Origin: CAVQCX01 sp963775335
GTDB lineage: Bacteria; Pseudomonadota; Gammaproteobacteria; Chromatiales; Chromatiaceae
DNA: 64,000 nucleotides
Direction: 5' to 3'
Assembly: GCA_963775335.1 (NCBI GenBank)
Contig: CAVZIJ010000005.1
Span: 114,538-178,537 of the forward strand
How positions within the stretch are numbered: position 1 is the stretch's first letter; every line of letters starts with the position of its first letter. The notes under the pieces were generated by a model that did not search any database, had not been told where the DNA came from, and was given only the letters and a program-made list of their open reading frames with translations. Below are positions 9,159 through 18,242 of the stretch, in pieces. Position numbers and translations under genes: made by a program.

Positions 9159-9935
9159 TCAGCCACGCAGGATCTGGGCCAGAAAGCGACGAGTACGCTC
9201 GTTCTGCGGCTGTCGGAAGAAGGTCTCGGGGGGCGCCTCTTCGACGATCTGACCTTGGTCCATGAACACCACCCGATCGGCCACGGTACGGGCAAAGCCC
9301 ATCTCGTGGGTCACACAAATCATGGTCATGCCTTCCTCCGCGAGCTCGATCATGACGTCGAGCACCTCTTTGATCATTTCCGGATCCAGGGCCGAGGTCG
9401 GCTCGTCGAACAACATGACCTTCGGATTCATGCAGAGGCTGCGCGCTATGGCCACCCGCTGCTGCTGTCCCCCGGAGAGCTCTCCCGGGTATTTGTGGGC
9501 CTGCTCCGGGATTCGAACCCGCTCCAGCAGGCTCAACGCGACGGTCTCCGCCTCGGACCGAGGCACCCTGCGTACCCAGATCGGGGCGAGCACGCAGTTC
9601 TCCAGCACGCTGAGATGAGGAAAAAGGTTGAAATGCTGGAATACCATGCCGACGTCGCGCCGCACCGCCTCGATCCGCTTGAGATCATTGCCGACCTCTG
9701 TGCCGTCAACCAGTATCCGCCCCTGCTGATGCTCTTCGAGCCGATTGATGCAGCGGATCATGGTCGATTTGCCGGAGCCCGAGGGGCCGCAGACCACGAT
9801 GCGCTCTCCACGCCCCACCCTCAGATCGATATTGCGCAGGGCATGGAAGCGGCCGAACCACTTGTGTACACCCACCAGCTCGACCATCGGCGGCCCGGTG
9901 CTGTGGGTCCTCGGCTCTGCTCGCCCATCGGCCAT
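9159..9935 (-). CDS. aapP: Polar amino-acid ABC transporter ATP-binding protein AapP
   Basis: The 258-residue ATPase has Walker A GPSGSGKST (near residue 46), the signature LSGGQQQR, Walker B VMLFDEPTSALDP and the switch-His motif CVTHEMGFA. These are the marks of the GlnQ/HisP/AapP group that energises uptake of polar or general L-amino acids. It ends the aapJQMP operon, 14 bases after aapM. The frame stays open far upstream inside aapM, but the family start and the ATG at 9935 fit the usual length of about 255 residues. Confidence 0.9.
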   Translation of the reverse strand: MADGRAEPRTHSTGPPMVELVGVHKWFGRFHALRNIDLRVGRGERIVVCGPSGSGKSTMIRCINRLEEHQQGRILVDGTEVGNDLKRIEAVRRDVGMVFQHFNLFPHLSVLENCVLAPIWVRRVPRSEAETVALSLLERVRIPEQAHKYPGELSGGQQQRVAIARSLCMNPKVMLFDEPTSALDPEMIKEVLDVMIELAEEGMTMICVTHEMGFARTVADRVVFMDQGQIVEEAPPETFFRQPQNERTRRFLAQILRG

Positions 9936-9949
9936 GAATCCGCTCCCCC

Positions 9950-11071
9950 TCAGAGAGGCTCGCGCCCCCGGTGCAGCCTGCGCTCGAGCCGTTGACTGTA
10001 TCTGGACATGCCGAAACAGAACAGCCAGTACCCAAATCCCGCGAACACATACCCTTCGGCCGCGTAGCCCAACCAGTTCGGGTCGGTAAGCGCGGCCTGG
10101 ACCATACCGAGCAAATCGAAAAGCCCGATGATCAGGACCAGCGTGGTGTCCTTGAACAGGGCGATGAACGTGTTGACGATCCCCGGGATAACCAGCTTGA
10201 GGGCCTGGGGCAGCACCACCAGCCCGAGGCTCCTCCAGGGGCCCAGGCCCAGGGCGACGGAGGCCTCGTACTGACCCCGGGGGATGGCCTGGAGCCCACC
10301 CCGCACCACCTCGGCCATGTAGGCCGATTCGAACAGGGTGATCCCGATCAGGGCGCGCAGCAGCTTGTTGACGCTCAGCCCCTCGGGCAGGAAAAGCGGC
10401 AGCATCACCGAGGCCATGAACAGCACGGTGATCAATGGCACTCCCCGCCAGAGCTCGATGAAGGTCGCGCACAGGGCGCGAATCACCGGCATCCGCGACC
10501 GTCGTCCCAGTGCGAGCAGGGTGCCAAGTGGCAGCGACACGGCGATGCCGAGCACGGCGATCACCAACGTCAGCGTGAGTCCGCCCCACAGAGACGTTCT
10601 CACCGGGGCGAGACCCACGCCCCCGCCGCGGAGCAACAGAAACGCGGTCGGCGGGTACAGAACCAGCAGCGTCAGGGCGGTCCAGCGCTTCGCAGGCACC
10701 CGGGGGAGTGCGAGGAGCGCAACCAGCAGAGCGAAGAGCCCGAAGGCGGTACTCACCCGCCAACGCTGCCCCTCGGGGTAGAAGCCGTACAGGAATTGGC
10801 CCAGCCGCATCTTGACGAACACCCAGCAGGCGCCCTGACCGGCGCAATCCGCCCGGTTATGCCCCATCCAGTGCGCGTCGATGAAGAGCCAGTGCGCGGC
10901 GGGCAGCCCGGTGCGGTAGACAAGGTAGATGGTGACCAGCGTCAGCGTGGCGTTGAACGGCGAGGAGAACAGGCTCGCCCGCACCCAGCCGAGGGCGCCG
11001 GTCCGCCCGGCGGGCGGAGGCAGTGCGGGCTCGGGCCGCCAACTCGTGGTCTGTTCGTTGGCCAATCTCAA
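9950..11071 (-). CDS. aapM: General L-amino-acid ABC transporter permease AapM
   Basis: The 373-residue inner-membrane permease has a long N-terminal extension with an extra membrane segment and periplasmic loop, then the HisM-type core with the EAA motif region ARGGLQAIPRGQYEASVALG-like (here VRGGLQAIPRGQYEA). That extended form is typical of AapM/YhdY rather than of simple HisM permeases. It starts with TTG at 11071, which overlaps the TGA of aapQ by four bases (TTGA), so translation is probably coupled. Confidence 0.9.
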   Translation of the reverse strand: MRLANEQTTSWRPEPALPPPAGRTGALGWVRASLFSSPFNATLTLVTIYLVYRTGLPAAHWLFIDAHWMGHNRADCAGQGACWVFVKMRLGQFLYGFYPEGQRWRVSTAFGLFALLVALLALPRVPAKRWTALTLLVLYPPTAFLLLRGGGVGLAPVRTSLWGGLTLTLVIAVLGIAVSLPLGTLLALGRRSRMPVIRALCATFIELWRGVPLITVLFMASVMLPLFLPEGLSVNKLLRALIGITLFESAYMAEVVRGGLQAIPRGQYEASVALGLGPWRSLGLVVLPQALKLVIPGIVNTFIALFKDTTLVLIIGLFDLLGMVQAALTDPNWLGYAAEGYVFAGFGYWLFCFGMSRYSQRLERRLHRGREPL

Positions 11072-12228
11072 CGCTCCGCCAGCTCGGTACGTCGGCTATA
11101 CCAGCCCATCAACAGTGCGATCGCGAGGCTGATACAGAGGTAGACCGCCATGGTGATCCCGATGACCTCGATCGCCTGCCCGGTCTGATTGAGCACGGTG
11201 CCGGCGAACACCGAGACCAGATCGGGATAGGCGATAGCCGGCGCGAGCGAGGAGTTCTTGGTCAGGTTGAGATACTGATTGGTGAGCGGGGGGACCATCA
11301 GACGCATGGCCTGGGGGATGACGACGAGCCGCAGGGTCTGACCGGGGCTCAGCCCGAGCGCGTAGGCCGCCTCGGTCTGGCCGCGGCTGACCGATTCGAT
11401 CCCCGCGCGCACGATCTCGGCGATGAACGCGCCCGTGTAGATACTGAGGGCGAGCACCAGGGCGATCAGCTCGGGGATCAGGACGAGCCCGCCACTGAAG
11501 TTGAAGCCCTGTAGTCGCGCGTACTCCCAGCTCAGGGGGAGACCCGTAAAGAGCCCGGTCGCCAGCGGCAGTCCTGCAACGAGGCCGACGACGAGGCGGC
11601 CGACCCGACGCTGCCGCCGCCGTGCCCAATAGCACAGCAGCACCGCACCCACCAGCGCGACACCCTCCGCGACCAGCACCCACCCGAGCCCCGGCTGAGG
11701 CACCGGGCGGGGCAGATAGAGCCCGCGGATGTTCAGGAACACCGCCTGGCCCAGACTCAGGCTCTGGCGCGGCGGCGGCAGTGCCCTGAGCACCGCGAAA
11801 TACCAGAAGAAGAGCTGCAGCAGGAGCGGGATGTTGCGGAATACCTCGACGTAGGCACCCGCTAGGCGGGCCACCAGCCAGTTGCGGGACAACCGCCCGA
11901 TGCCAACAAACAGACCAAGCAGGCTCGCGAGCACTATGCCCAGGCCGGACACCAGCAGGGTGTTGAGCAGCCCGACGAGGAACGCGCGTCCGTAGGACGA
12001 GGACTCGTCGTAGCTCACCAGGGTCTGGATGATGCCGAAGCCCGCCTCTGAGGAGAGAAAACCGAAGCCCGAGGCGATGCCCCGCTGCTCCAGGTTGTGC
12101 AGGGTGTTGTGGATCAGGAACGCCCCGACGCCCAGGACCGTCGCGAGCACCGCGCCCTGGATCAGAACGGCCCGGATGCGCGGATTGTCCCAGGGGCGCG
12201 GCCGGGACCCTTGCGGCGCGCCGCTCAC
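11068..12228 (-). CDS. aapQ: General L-amino-acid ABC transporter permease AapQ
   Basis: The 386-residue permease pairs with AapM to form the membrane channel. It has about eight hydrophobic segments with the EAA-type loop AGIESVSRGQTEAAYALGLS in the C-terminal third and, as in AapQ/YhdX, a long insert between the second and later segments. It starts with GTG at 12228 overlapping the TGA of aapJ by four bases (GTGA), another sign of coupled translation within the operon. The Asn-Gln-Tyr-Leu-Asn run (TNQYLNLTKNSSLA) is conserved in this group. Confidence 0.9.
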   Translation of the reverse strand: MSGAPQGSRPRPWDNPRIRAVLIQGAVLATVLGVGAFLIHNTLHNLEQRGIASGFGFLSSEAGFGIIQTLVSYDESSSYGRAFLVGLLNTLLVSGLGIVLASLLGLFVGIGRLSRNWLVARLAGAYVEVFRNIPLLLQLFFWYFAVLRALPPPRQSLSLGQAVFLNIRGLYLPRPVPQPGLGWVLVAEGVALVGAVLLCYWARRRQRRVGRLVVGLVAGLPLATGLFTGLPLSWEYARLQGFNFSGGLVLIPELIALVLALSIYTGAFIAEIVRAGIESVSRGQTEAAYALGLSPGQTLRLVVIPQAMRLMVPPLTNQYLNLTKNSSLAPAIAYPDLVSVFAGTVLNQTGQAIEVIGITMAVYLCISLAIALLMGWYSRRTELAER

Positions 12229-13247
12229 CGGATCGGGGGTGCGTACTGGAGCCCGCCCGCGCTCCAGAGCGCGTTGAGGCCGCGCGCGATCTTGAGCGGC
12301 GACTGGCTCCCCAGGTTGCGCTCGAACACCTCTCCGTAATTGCCCACCTGCTTGACGATGCGATAGGCCCAGGCGTCGTCGAGCTTCAGGTCGCGACCCT
12401 TGTCTCCTTCCCGCCCGAGGAAGCGGCGGACCGCCGGGCTCTTGGACTTCGCCCTGGCCTCATCGACGTTGCCGGAGCTCAGACCCAGGTCCTCGGCATC
12501 GACCATCGCGAAGAGGCTCCACTTCACGATGTTGAACCACTCATTGTCGTCCTGGCGCACCAGCGGTCCGAGGGGCTCCTTGGAGATCACCTCTGGCAAC
12601 ACCTCGTGCTGCTCAGGATGTTTGAGCTTGATCCTCAGCGCGTAGAGCTGGGACTGATCCGAGGTCAGCACGTCGCAGCGGCCCGCGTCGTAGGCGGCGG
12701 CGTTCTGCTCGGCCTTCTCGTAGACCACCGGGGAATACCGCATCCCGTTGGCGCGGAAGTAATCGGCCAGATTGAGCTCGCTGGTCGTTCCGGCCTGCAC
12801 GCAGACGCTCGCGCCATCGAGCTCCTTGGCGCTGTGCACCCCCAGCCGCTTGTTCACCAGGAACCCCTGGCCGTCGTAATAGGTCACTCCGGTAAAGTGG
12901 ACCCCGAGGGCGGCATCGCGGGTCAGGGTCCAGGTGGTGTTGCGCGAGAGCAGATCGATCTCGCCGGACTGCAAGGCGGTGAAGCGCTCCTTGGCCGTCA
13001 GGGGCGTGAATCGCACCTTCGATGCGCTTCCGAGCACGGCCGCGGCCACGGCGCGGCAGACATCCACGTCGATGCCGGTCCACTGGCCCTTGTCGTCGGG
13101 GCTCGAGAACCCGGGAAGTCCTGCGTTGACCCCGCAGCGCACGTAGTCGCGCTGCTTCACCGCGTCGAGGGTGGGGCCGGCCTCGGCAACGGTGCCGAGC
13201 ATGGCCGCCGCGAAGATGCCGAGGACGAGACGACTGAACAGGGTCAT
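12225..13247 (-). CDS. aapJ: General L-amino-acid ABC transporter substrate-binding protein AapJ
   Basis: The 340-residue periplasmic binding protein captures amino acids and delivers them to AapQM. A signal peptide is cleaved near AEA-GPTLD; the mature protein has the family start VKQRDYVRCGVNAGLPGFS, the sequence DVDVCRAVAAAVLG and the ligand-loop LLSRNTTWTLTRD. Start ATG 13247 has an excellent AGGAGG site 6 bases upstream; the frame is open further but lacks signal-peptide character. It heads the aapJQMP operon. The 227 bases up to the divergent lipoprotein gene hold both promoters, which I cannot place with confidence. Confidence 0.92.
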   Translation of the reverse strand: MTLFSRLVLGIFAAAMLGTVAEAGPTLDAVKQRDYVRCGVNAGLPGFSSPDDKGQWTGIDVDVCRAVAAAVLGSASKVRFTPLTAKERFTALQSGEIDLLSRNTTWTLTRDAALGVHFTGVTYYDGQGFLVNKRLGVHSAKELDGASVCVQAGTTSELNLADYFRANGMRYSPVVYEKAEQNAAAYDAGRCDVLTSDQSQLYALRIKLKHPEQHEVLPEVISKEPLGPLVRQDDNEWFNIVKWSLFAMVDAEDLGLSSGNVDEARAKSKSPAVRRFLGREGDKGRDLKLDDAWAYRIVKQVGNYGEVFERNLGSQSPLKIARGLNALWSAGGLQYAPPIR

Positions 13248-13474
13248 GAGAGCCTCCTGGGTGGGGCGTCCCGGCGGCCGGGGCCGCGCAACCGGGACAG
13301 ACGTGTTCGGGATTCTACGAACCCCGCGGCGACAGCGCCAACCGCGCGGTACGCCGGCGAACGGGAGCGGCTCAACCCGGGGGAGAAATCGGCGCCGAGG
13401 TGCGATAAGGTTTGTCGCCGACGGCCCGCCGACCACCGCCCTGAAAGCTGGATCTGAAGAGGGGAATAGACATC

Positions 13475-13999
13475 ATGCGCAGGATCTATCAGTCGATGCT
13501 CACCGCCGCAGCCTGTGCCGCCCTGCTGTCGGGGTGCGAGACCCAGCCGACCCAAGACGACAACGCACTCGCCAACGAGTGGCAAGCAGCCGTCGAACAG
13601 ACCGACGCTTGTGTAGCGACGGCCAAGAACACCGACGTATATCTGCGCCTGAGCGAGCGTATCGTGCTGTTCCCCGGCGAGGATCAACGCGCAGCGGCCA
13701 AAACGCAGATCCAAGACGGCATCACGTCCCAGGAGAAGGAGGACCTCCTCGCCTGGCTGCCGATGGTCGATCAGTGCAGGAACATCCGTCTGGCGGCCGC
13801 ACGCCGGCTCTTTCCGACCATCGGCAACGTGCTCGCCGAAGGCCAGAGCGACGTGGACACGCTGTTCGGCTACCTGACGAGCGGGCAGCTCTCGGTCGGG
13901 GACTTCAACGCGCGCTTCATCCAGGAGAATGCAAAGGTGCTTGCCGATCTGCGGGCGGCGCAGGCGCAGCTCAACGCCACACCCCAGGCCGCGCCCTGA
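13475..13999 (+). CDS. Small predicted lipoprotein, unknown function
   Basis: The 174-residue product has a clear lipoprotein signal: basic MRRIYQSM, a hydrophobic stretch and lipobox LLSGC at Cys20. The mature part is acidic and helical with two further Cys (DACVA, DQCRN) and no recognised domain. It ends in an Ala/Gln-rich tail. It is divergent from aapJ and convergent with the PHA synthase gene, 66 bases away, so it is probably transcribed alone. Confidence 0.75.
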   Translation: MRRIYQSMLTAAACAALLSGCETQPTQDDNALANEWQAAVEQTDACVATAKNTDVYLRLSERIVLFPGEDQRAAAKTQIQDGITSQEKEDLLAWLPMVDQCRNIRLAAARRLFPTIGNVLAEGQSDVDTLFGYLTSGQLSVGDFNARFIQENAKVLADLRAAQAQLNATPQAAP

Positions 14000-14065
14000 C
14001 CTGATGTCGGCGGTCGCAGCCTGGACGAAGCGCAGCGTAATCCAGGACCGGCAGACTCGAGCGCG

Positions 14066-15767
14066 CTACCGCTCCAGCACGTAGCTGCCGGGGGCGTCGT
14101 CCAGGGCCGGATAGGCCGCGTTGCCCAGCGACGGCGGTGCGGTGAAATCCCCGCACCGCTGGGCCAGCCAGGCGTCCCAGTCCCCCCACCAGGACCCGGA
14201 GATCTTGGCCATGGACTCGCGCCAGGCCTCCGGATCGGTCGCGCCCGTGGCGTCGCCCACCCAGTAACGGCGCTTGGGCGGGTCCACCGGCGGGTTGACG
14301 ATGCCCACGATGTGGCCCGAGGTCGCCAGCGCGAAGCGCACCGGAGACCCGACCAGGGAGCAGGCCTTGAAGGCCTCCTTCCAGGGTGCGATGTGGTCCT
14401 GCTCGGTGCCCACCACATAGAGCGGCTGGCGGATGCGTCCCAGATCCAGCGGCCGCCCGGCCATGGATAACGCATCGGGCTTTGCCAGCTTGTTCTCCAG
14501 ATACATCTCCCGCAGATAGAAGGAGTGCATCGTCTCGGGCAGCCGGGTGCAGTCGGTGTTCCAGTACAGCACGTCGAACTGGGGCGGCTCCTCGCCATAG
14601 AGGTAGTTGTGCACGACGTAATGCCAAATCAGGCTGTTGGAGCGCAGCATGCGGAACGACAGCGCCAGCTCCTGGCCGTCGAGGTAGCCCCGCTGATCCA
14701 TCTTGCGCTCCAGGTAGCGCACGCTGTCCTCGTCGATGAAGACGTTGATGTCGCCGGGCTGGGTGAAATCGAGCAGCGTGGTGAATAGCGTCCAGTGGGC
14801 GATCGGCGAGGGCGCCTCGTCCCTGGCCAGCCAGGCCATCAACGCCGCCAGCATGGTGCCGCCGATGCAGTAGCCCACGGCGTGCACCTGGGGAACGCTA
14901 CAGATCGAGCGGATGGCATCGATCGCGGGGAGTATCCCTTCCAGCATGTAGTCTTCCATGCGGGTCGCGCGCATCTCGGCGGTCGGGTTCTTCCAGCTGG
15001 TGATGAACACCGTGTAACCCCGCTCCACCATGTAGCGTACCAGGCTCTTCTTCCGGTTGAGATCCAGGATGTAGTACTTGTTGATCCAGGGCGCGACGAT
15101 CAGGATCGGGATCGTCCTGACCTGCTCGGTGGCCGGTGCGTACTGGATCAGCTCGAGCAACCGATTGCGGAAGATCACCTTGCCGGGTGTAGTCGCCAGG
15201 TTCACACCGACCTCGAAGACATCCTGGTTGACCATCGAGAACGTCGCCCCGGTTCCGGTCGTCCAGCCAGTGCTTGAACCCCTCGAGGAGGCTGGCACCG
15301 CCGGTCTCCACGAAGCGCTGGACCGCCTGGGGATTGGTCCAGAAGTAGTTGCTGGGCGCGAGCGCGTTAAGCCCCTGGCGGACCCAGTACGCCGCCCGCC
15401 GGCGGGTCTTCTCGTCCAGGTCGGGGGCCGAGAAGATCGAGTCCTCCATCCAGCGCGTGTAGAGCAGGTAGTACTCCTTGACCACGTCGAGGTAGGGATT
15501 CTTTCTCCAGGCATCTTCCTGGAAGCGCTCGTCGCGCTCCTGGGCCGGAAGCACGTCGTCCGCCGGAAGCCCCAGCATCCGCCGGTAGCCATAGAGCTGC
15601 AGTGACCAGAGATCCGAGCCCAGCTCTCCGAGCTGCTGGCTCAGCTCCCGAGGGTGCTGCAGCCAGGCCGTTTGGACCTGTAACAAACTGCTGGTAATGC
15701 CGAACGGGTCGACTGTCGAGCGCAGGGCCTTGAGCCCCGCCTGCATGAAATCGTTAGTCGCGCTCAT
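14066..15767 (-). pseudogene. phaC: Class I poly(3-hydroxyalkanoate) synthase PhaC, split by a one-base frameshift
   Basis: Two frames together give a 567-residue PhaC-like polymerase, which joins hydroxyacyl-CoA units into polyester granules. The N-terminal part (MSATNDFMQAG onward) runs in one frame to WLDDRNRG; the rest continues in another frame from ATFSMVNQD. The lipase-like box GYCIGGT with the catalytic Cys lies near residue 300, and a later Asp (GTEQDH) and His (SGHIVG) complete the triad. Dropping one G from the GGGG run read on the minus strand at 15247-15250 restores one frame. The downstream half carries all catalytic residues but lacks its own credible start. Either the gene is dead or the run was miscounted in sequencing. 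Class I is inferred from length and sequence style; no phaA, phaB or phasin gene is nearby. Confidence 0.82.
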
Positions 15768-16895
15768 AGGAATGTTCTCGCATGAAACCACCTGAATCAT
15801 CGACCATGATCGCAGGCCGAAGTTGTGAATGAAAGGACTGGGCAGAAGACTGCACGGCCCCGCTACCCTCTCGCATCCCGTGCACCGAGGCCACCCCAGC
15901 CGGCCGCCGGCCCGCGCCCTCTTCCCCGGGAGCCGGTCGGGGCAGGAATCGATCCCGGCCGGTGTCGCGCGGGATAAGACGGTCCACCGGTAGGGCGGGC
16001 TTCAGCTCGCGACAGCGCCCGTTCTCCAAACCCCGCTGCCTGCAGCCCCAAAGCCCCGCCTTGACGTTGTCCGTGCAGCTTTGCAATAGTGGCCCAACCG
16101 TCATGGCCAGGAGGCCCGGACATGGACCAGGCCGCTCGGACCGGCCCCCGCCCGGCGATATTCAGCCGACACCCGCCCGCCCCACCGGGGCCGCCGGACG
16201 GTCCGCCGCCGTCCTTGAATCGCCTCCTCCCGGGACTCCGACCCCCTTTCCTCTCAACCCCTCATCGCACCGCCAGCCACTCTGCAACCGGGCGTCCCGC
16301 CCGCGCCAGTACCCCCGTCAACGGGCTGCGCAACGCCAGTCCGCCACGCCGGAGAACATGGGCACCATACGTCGAGCCCCCGGTCCGAGCACAACTCAGC
16401 AGACGCGGGCAGATCGGGCGCCGCAGCAGCTTGGTGAGAACCGCGGGCTGCTTCTGGGTCGCTACCGCAACATTGCGCACCGTCGCCAGGTCGCTCAGAA
16501 AGGCACGCACCGCCGCTTCGCCCATCTGCGCCGGGTGGCGTTTTCCATGAGCCAGGATGAGCCAGCGGGTCCAGCCCAGTCAGGTGTCTTCCGTGCGGCG
16601 GTTGTAGTGCCGGAGCTGGATGGCCTTCCCGAACGATTCCCGGAAACGACAGGCTTGTCTTGGGGCCCTCGTGGCGGGGTCCCTCCGCCCCCGTGGTCTA
16701 AGATAAGCAGAGAGATCTTTCGGAGAACTTCCACGGGAAAAGGGGACATTGTCCGTCCATCCCGCAGCCACGGGGCCCGAGAGCCGGCTTGCGAACCGCG
16801 GTGGTATCGCGTAACCCATTGGTCTAGGAACAAAAGTACGGGGCCGGTCCGACACAGCGGCTCCGATCGAGCCTGGAGAAGCATGCGGGATAGAC
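15768..16895. other. About 1.1 kb without a credible gene
   Basis: Short open frames exist on both strands but have Pro/Arg-rich composition, no ribosome sites and no family resemblance. At about 16736-16755 the string AAAAGGGGACATTGTCC recalls the terminal motifs of the RAYT elements further right and may be a scar of one. This stretch forms the left border of the mobile region. Confidence 0.5.
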
Positions 16896-16929
16896 GGACA
16901 TGTTCCGTGTTTAAACACGGAACGTGTCC
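16896..16929. repeat. 34-bp near-perfect palindrome at the left edge of the cassette region
   Basis: Arms 16896-16912 and 16913-16929 are complementary over 17 bp with one mismatch and no loop; the centre is GTGTTTAAACAC. It is followed at once by AGTTAATTGAACT and then GTTAGAC (16942-16948), which fits the right core consensus (GTTRRRY) of an integron attachment site. It could be part of an attC/attI remnant, a protein-binding site or a hairpin terminator. Confidence 0.6.
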
Positions 16930-17010
16930 AGTTAATTGAACTGTTAGACCTCACAATCCAAGCGGGCTATTCTTGGCAATGCATGAACACTTGTAACGGA
17001 GGATCGAGAC

Positions 17011-17682
17011 ATGATGCGAGTCGAGAGAGGTAAGCAACGAACCGCGAAGCCGGACATCTTCATTAGTCATTCGTCTCGAGATAAGGAAGCGGCAACGCAC
17101 TTAGCTACAACTCTCAATTTTTGCTCAATTGACGTCTGGCTCGACGATTGGGAGCTAGAGGTCGGTCAAAGCCTGACAGATGAGATCGCGAAAGCCATGG
17201 ACGACGCACGCTACATCGCCATCCTCATCACCGAAAACTACAACAAAACCGTTTGGACTAAGACCGAATACAAGAAAGCGCTCGCGCGCGAGCAGAAAGA
17301 GGGGCGAACAGTGATGTTGCCACTGATCGTTGGCAAAGCCGAGGTTCCGGACTTTATCGAGGACAAGATCTATATTGACCTGCGCACGAATTACTTTGCT
17401 GGAATAGCGCAACTTGTTGGTATGGCCCACGGTTTGTCCAAGTTCCGGATCTCGCGGGCCATATCGGACAACAAGCCCGCAGGTGTACGCGACGTGTGGA
17501 ATCTACTTCAGTCTGTTGGCTTTGAACCATACGTTGTTTTCGGAAAAGACGATTTCGACGAAATCCTCAAGCATGGGGGCAATTTGCTCCGAGATGACTA
17601 TGCAGAGTTCTCTCCGGAAGCGATTCTTGGAAGTCCTACAGTTTCTTCGCATGTCAGGTCTCTCGTGTATGAGCTCTTCTGA
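17011..17682 (+). CDS. TIR-domain protein, gene-cassette-like
   Basis: The 223-residue product begins with a bacterial TIR domain (about residues 13-140): FISHSSRDKEAA, then VWLDDWELEVGQSL, and WTKTE, the WxxxE pattern whose Glu is catalytic in TIR NADases. The remaining 80 residues have no recognised fold. TIR enzymes of this kind cut NAD+ or make signalling nucleotides and often act in anti-phage defence; that role here is inference. GGAGG precedes the ATG pair at 17011/17014. The gene is AT-richer than the chromosome and is followed after 26 bases by an attC-like site, so it looks like an integron cassette. No Thoeris ThsA, SIR2 or other effector partner is adjacent. Confidence 0.8.
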   Translation: MMRVERGKQRTAKPDIFISHSSRDKEAATHLATTLNFCSIDVWLDDWELEVGQSLTDEIAKAMDDARYIAILITENYNKTVWTKTEYKKALAREQKEGRTVMLPLIVGKAEVPDFIEDKIYIDLRTNYFAGIAQLVGMAHGLSKFRISRAISDNKPAGVRDVWNLLQSVGFEPYVVFGKDDFDEILKHGGNLLRDDYAEFSPEAILGSPTVSSHVRSLVYELF

Positions 17683-17708
17683 GGAAGCTCTCGCGCTAGC
17701 TGAGTGCG

Positions 17709-17804
17709 GTCTAACATGGGCATCAACCAGAGCGCCAAGCAGCGGCGCTGCTTGGTTCCCGCCGCGCTCCGCGCGTCGGCGCTCGGTTATGCCCGGCGTT
17801 AGGG
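17709..17804 (+). repeat. attC-like recombination site after the TIR gene
   Basis: The left core GTCTAAC (17709-17715) fits RYYYAAC and the right core GTTAGGG (17798-17804) fits GTTRRR. Between them GGGCAT pairs with ATGCCC, and AACCAGAGCGCC pairs with GGCGCTCGGTT leaving one unpaired A, the extrahelical base typical of folded attC sites. A further internal hairpin fills the centre. Length 96 bp is in the normal attC range. The last base of the right core departs from consensus. Confidence 0.75.
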
Positions 17805-17811
17805 AGCAAAC

Positions 17812-18150
17812 ATGCCGACGCACGAGACACTCTTTGCAACCATCTTCGCCATCCTCGCTTGCATGGTGCTCATCTGGTTTGTTCTGGTAAAAATGCTATT
17901 TAACCGCCTTGAGTCGGCTCATCCAGAAAAATACAAGGCAATGGGAAGCCCCTCTCTTTTTCTGCGCAACAGCCCAGCAGGTGGTATTGCGTTGCTTAAA
18001 TTTCTTGTGGCTCGTGAGCACACAATTCTTAACGATGGCACTCTATCCAAACTGTCCGATGTCATGCTTGTTTTTCTTCTCATATATTTGGTGCTTTTCT
18101 TGGCGCTATTTTTCAACATTGCTAGCCAGGTTGCTCCTCATGCTCCCTAA
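17812..18150 (+). CDS. Small two-segment membrane protein, UspB-like build
   Basis: The 112-residue product has a membrane segment at about 8-30 and another at about 83-106, with a polar loop containing RLESAHPEKYKAMGSPSL between. This architecture and the loop style resemble universal stress protein B and relatives; I suggest the likeness from layout only. The gene starts 8 bases after the first attC-like site and its TAA lies inside the left core of the next one, exactly the tight packing seen in integron cassettes. Confidence 0.65.
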   Translation: MPTHETLFATIFAILACMVLIWFVLVKMLFNRLESAHPEKYKAMGSPSLFLRNSPAGGIALLKFLVAREHTILNDGTLSKLSDVMLVFLLIYLVLFLALFFNIASQVAPHAP

Positions 18151-18222
18151 CCCTACGCTCAAGCTCGCTCCCGTTGGTCGCTGGGACGCGCCTTCGGCGC
18201 GCCCCTTAGCTTCACGTTAGCG
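18145..18222 (+). repeat. Second attC-like site
   Basis: CCCTAAC (18145-18151) and GTTAGCG (18216-18222) form the outer pair CTAAC/GTTAG; inside, CTCAAGCT pairs with AGCTTCAC leaving one unpaired base, and a GCGC-rich hairpin with a TTCG loop fills the middle. The cores are slightly off consensus at their outer bases. The stop codon of the UspB-like gene is part of the left core. Confidence 0.65.
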
Positions 18223-18242
18223 ACCAAAAACTGCGGAAGAGC

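Noticed and set aside
9936..10847. Upstream extension of the aapP frame to 562 codons
   Set aside because: It lies over aapM in another frame, is Arg/Pro-rich and has no ribosome site; the ATP-binding protein has normal length from 9935.
16495..16884. Open frame of 129 codons on the minus strand containing SPFPVEVLRKISLLILDHG
   Set aside because: No ribosome site, no continuing similarity to any family, and composition shifts within it; possibly a fragment but not supportable.
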